From SIG607 sp045605385 (GTDB taxonomy: Bacteria > Bacillota > Clostridia > Oscillospirales > Acutalibacteraceae): a DNA stretch of 64,000 bases. The translations under genes were made by a program, and so were the position numbers. The first letter of the stretch is position 1. Every line of letters begins with the position of its first letter. The DNA lies in assembly GCA_045605385.1 (NCBI GenBank), contig JAZUPW010000005.1:1-64000 (forward strand). The letters run 5' to 3'. Below, in pieces: positions 61,427-64,000 of this stretch. The notes beneath the pieces were generated by a model, which had not been told where the DNA came from, did not search any database, and worked only from the letters and a program-made list of their open reading frames with translations.

Positions 61427-62080
61427 ATGAAAAAGTCAAAAATTTTAATCACAGTATTTTGCGCGGTATTGCTGGTTACTGTATCTGTTTTAGGTACGTT
61501 AGCTTACCTTACCAGTCAAGATGAAGTGGTAAACACATTTACCGTAGGTAAAGTAAAAATCTCTTTGGATGAAGCGGCAGTAAATGCTGACGGAACTGAA
61601 ATAGCAGGTGCCGACCGCGTAAAAGAGAACAATTACCATCTTGTTCCCGGTCAGACCTATGTTAAAGACCCCACTTTAACCGTTAAAGCAAAGAGTGAAG
61701 ATTCTTATGTTCGTATGCTACTTACCATTAACTGTGCTGATGAGTTTGATGCGATTTACGCACCTAATAAGGCTGACCTTACCACAATTTTTAATGGTTA
61801 CGACGCAACAAATTGGATTTATGAAACCGTGACCAGAGATACTGCGAAAAACACGATTACATATGAGTTTAGATACAAAGAGATTGTTACAAAGTCGGAA
61901 ACTGATACCAAGTTAAGTGCTCTCTTTAATTCTATCACCGTTCCTAGTGCTTTTGATAGCAAGGATATGGAATCTATCTCTGACCTTAAAATCACAGTTA
62001 TCGGTCACGCTATTCAGGCCAACGGCTTTACAGATACTAATGCTGCCTGGACTGCTTTTAATGAGCAGATTAACGGCTAA
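61427..62080 (+). CDS. SipW-tagged exported protein 1 (TasA/CalY-like)
   Basis: The 217-residue protein has a SipW-type signal peptide with the GTLAYLTSQDEVVNTFTVGK cleavage region, then 'HLVPGQTYVKDPTLTVKAKS' typical of the camelysin/TasA beta-sandwich. It is likely exported and processed by the peptidase 27 bases upstream, and may form surface fibres. Its substrate and partners are not known. Confidence 0.87.
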   Translation: MKKSKILITVFCAVLLVTVSVLGTLAYLTSQDEVVNTFTVGKVKISLDEAAVNADGTEIAGADRVKENNYHLVPGQTYVKDPTLTVKAKSEDSYVRMLLTINCADEFDAIYAPNKADLTTIFNGYDATNWIYETVTRDTAKNTITYEFRYKEIVTKSETDTKLSALFNSITVPSAFDSKDMESISDLKITVIGHAIQANGFTDTNAAWTAFNEQING

Positions 62081-62166
62081 TCTAATTCAATGCTTTCAAG
62101 CAGACGGTTAAATTCGTGTTTCTCCGCCTGTTGAAATATAAACTTGAAGAAAGGAGGAACACGATA

Positions 62167-62793
62167 ATGAGAGGAAAACATTGTAAAAAAAGCCTGAAGC
62201 TCGGCAGTAAAAAGATAGCGCTTATGCTTGTTTGCCTTGCTCTCGTTTTTTGCACTGTTATTGGTGGTACTTTGGCTTGGCTCGTTGCCGAAACCAAACC
62301 GGTTGTTAACACCTTTACCTACGGCGATATCAATATCACTCTCCACGAGACCGACACCAATAAAGATGGTGATGATGATCCAAACACCAACACCTACCCA
62401 ATGGTTCCCGGTCATACTATCACTAAAGACCCCAAGGTTACCTTTAAGGCTAACAGCGAAGATGCTTGGTTGTTTGTAAAGTTTGAAAAGACAAATGACT
62501 TTGATAAGTTTATGACCTACGAGATGGCAGACGGTTGGACTAAGCTTGACAATGTGGACGGTGTATATTACAGAGAAGCATCAAAAGCAGTTCAAGATGC
62601 TGAATTCACTGTAATTAAAGATGATACCGTTACCGTAAAAGGCGAAGTTACCAAGGAAATGCTCAATGCCTTAGATAAAGAAGGCGCAAGCAATTATCCT
62701 AAACTTATTGTTACCGCTTATGCGGTACAGCGTGACAGCAATATCACCACGGCTGCTGACGCTTGGGCAAAAACCCAACCCGTAAATCCGTAA
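62167..62793 (+). CDS. SipW-tagged exported protein 2 (CPF_0494-like)
   Basis: The 208-residue protein has a SipW-type signal peptide (VIGGTLAWLVAETKPVVNTF) and a mature part with 'MVPGHTITKDPKVTFKANSE', 'EDAWLFVKFEK' and the ending LIVTAYAVQ. These are the marks of the alternate signal-mediated exported protein family. The ATG at 62167 follows GAAAGGAGG; the in-frame upstream ATG is not preferred. It pairs with protein 1 as a probable matrix subunit. Confidence 0.87.
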   Translation: MRGKHCKKSLKLGSKKIALMLVCLALVFCTVIGGTLAWLVAETKPVVNTFTYGDINITLHETDTNKDGDDDPNTNTYPMVPGHTITKDPKVTFKANSEDAWLFVKFEKTNDFDKFMTYEMADGWTKLDNVDGVYYREASKAVQDAEFTVIKDDTVTVKGEVTKEMLNALDKEGASNYPKLIVTAYAVQRDSNITTAADAWAKTQPVNP

Positions 62794-62849
62794 TGTAAAC
62801 GGAGAATCCGTTGCATAATAAAAACTATTTAATTGAAAGGAAAAACACT

Positions 62850-64000
62850 ATGAAACTTAAGAATGTTTTACTTACAGGTTTAAGCTTTGTTCTCGCAGCA
62901 ACAGTTGCTATCGGCGGAACTTTTGCTTATCTCACAAGCACTGATGATGACGTAAACGTAATGACTCTCGGCAATGTGTCAATTGCTCAGCATGAGTATG
63001 AGCGTGCGACCAACACCGATGGCTCTTATGAAACCAAAGAGATCGACGGTGTAACCAGCTATGTGCTGAAGGACTTCACTCAGGGCAAGCCCCTGCTGCC
63101 TATCGTTGGTGATCCTAACGAGCCCGGCAACAGCCCCGCTTATGCCGGCTTCGACAACACTATTGTCCGTATGACTCAGGTCGATTCCTACGGCAGTATG
63201 CAGGTGTTTGCAGGCAAGAATGCGCAGGATAAGTTTGTGACTGTCGAGAACACCGGCAAGAGCGACGCCTATGTGCGTACCCTCGTTGCAATTGAGTGTG
63301 GAACCGGCAATCCCGCGCTTATCGGAACCGGTGACCGTTGTGTTGCCGCTGATCAAGCAGCAAGCAGCACCATGCCTTGGATCGAGTACCAGATCGGTAA
63401 GATCGTAATTGACAACAACACCTACCTCCTCTGCGAGTACGTATATCGTGGAGCAAGCGACGTTAACCGTCACATAAACGGTATTCTCCCCGCAGGCGAT
63501 ACTACTTATCCCAGCCTTTGCCAGGTTTATCTGAAGCACAATGCTACTAACGAGGATATGGTTGCTATCGATGGTAACGGCAACGGCACCCTCGATATCC
63601 TCGTATTCTCTCAGGCTGTTCAGGCTGCCGGCTTTGCTAATGCAGAAACCGCTCTTGATACCGCATTTGGCGATATCACTACTACTAATCATCCTTGGAC
63701 TGACGGCGTTTCTATTCCCACTGTTGTAGGCACTGCAGATGAGCTTGTTGCAGCTCTGGAGAATGGTGAGGATGTTGTTCTTACTGATGACGTTAAGATC
63801 GATCCCGCAGGAATGAGCAACGCTTATGGCACCACCGGTATCAATGTAAAGAACGGCCAGACAATCGACGGAAACGGCAACACTCTCGACATTAAGGGCG
63901 CAGGCGGTACTTGGGACTCCGGCATTAACACCACTGGCGGCCTTATCAAGAACATCACTGTTACCGGCTCTTTCCGTGGTATCTTCATCAACCACAACAG
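62850..64000 (+). CDS. SipW-tagged exported protein 3 with beta-helix-like region, cut by window end
   Basis: The open frame from the ATG at 62850 runs 383 codons to the window end. The signal region is FVLAATVAIGGTFAYLTS, again SipW type, with 'DDDVNVMTLGNVSIAQHE'. From about residue 290 the sequence turns to a right-handed beta-helix style (VGTADELVAALENGEDVVLT, NGQTIDGNGNTLDI), as in pectate-lyase-like surface proteins. G+C and use of GAG, AAG, CTC, CCC and GGC codons are clearly higher than in nearby genes, which suggests a different origin. A ribosome-binding site GAAAGGAAA precedes the start. Confidence 0.88.
   Translation, partial: MKLKNVLLTGLSFVLAATVAIGGTFAYLTSTDDDVNVMTLGNVSIAQHEYERATNTDGSYETKEIDGVTSYVLKDFTQGKPLLPIVGDPNEPGNSPAYAGFDNTIVRMTQVDSYGSMQVFAGKNAQDKFVTVENTGKSDAYVRTLVAIECGTGNPALIGTGDRCVAADQAASSTMPWIEYQIGKIVIDNNTYLLCEYVYRGASDVNRHINGILPAGDTTYPSLCQVYLKHNATNEDMVAIDGNGNGTLDILVFSQAVQAAGFANAETALDTAFGDITTTNHPWTDGVSIPTVVGTADELVAALENGEDVVLTDDVKIDPAGMSNAYGTTGINVKNGQTIDGNGNTLDIKGAGGTWDSGINTTGGLIKNITVTGSFRGIFINHN

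Noticed and set aside
62979..63995. Long open frame on the minus strand at the window end
   Set aside because: It lies opposite the SipW-tagged gene at 62850, which has a ribosome-binding site, signal peptide and family motifs. The minus frame gives a composition with no domain.

Overview
The window looks like a chromosomal segment of an A+T-rich, spore-forming Clostridia member (Bacillota), most likely an anaerobic gut lineage near Oscillospirales/Ruminococcaceae. This placement is an inference from gene content. Sporulation genes (spoIIR, yunB), the dgt-dnaG-rpoD cluster, the rplS-lepB-rbgA-rnhB-yraN operon, tig-clpP-clpX, and surface proteins ending in type I dockerins all fit. Nothing names a species.

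Layout. 0.2-4 kb: class A PBP and a leucine-rich-repeat dockerin protein. 4-15.8 kb: ACT/PFL pair (minus), ispE, spoIIR, rpmE, YigZ, dgt-dnaG-rpoD, an orphan protein, an amidase, an RluA-type synthase and an aminotransferase. 16-21.4 kb: secD-secF, then an FHA-FtsW/RodA fusion translationally coupled to a class B PBP. 21.5-30.2 kb: galacturonate catabolism (uxaB-uxaA), then purine salvage and nucleoside uptake (xpt, BMP lipoprotein, NupOPQ-type ABC transporter). 30.2-39.4 kb (minus): nagA with a ROK kinase, and an operon of cysteine desulfurase, thiI, a CinA-like membrane fusion, a second membrane-anchored protein and a small-multidrug-export protein. 39.5-47 kb: rplS operon, a DUF1540 microprotein, a phosphoesterase and tig-clpP-clpX. 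47-57.8 kb: GH2 glycosidase, pncB, lipoprotein, a giant LRR/Ig-like/dockerin protein, yunB and a cytidylate-kinase-like protein.

57.8-64 kb is accessory. A possible structured RNA starts with an exact copy of the 5' end of tRNA-Leu and is followed by the intact tRNA-Leu(UAG). Then come a tyrosine recombinase, a Cys-rich KTR protein behind an attenuator-like leader, a TetR regulator, a SipW-type (Ser/His) signal peptidase and three successive SipW-tagged exported proteins. The last is richer in G+C and is cut by the window end. This is the classic layout of an island inserted at a tRNA 3' end.

The most unusual item is the 808-residue protein at 34626-37052. A degenerate molybdopterin-binding-like domain and a CinA C-terminal domain are followed by a transmembrane helix and an outside domain that reads as a class B sortase in which the catalytic His and Cys are replaced by Lys and Asn. 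Its neighbour has a similar degenerate N-terminal domain, an acidic linker and a membrane anchor, so the two may form one undescribed membrane module.
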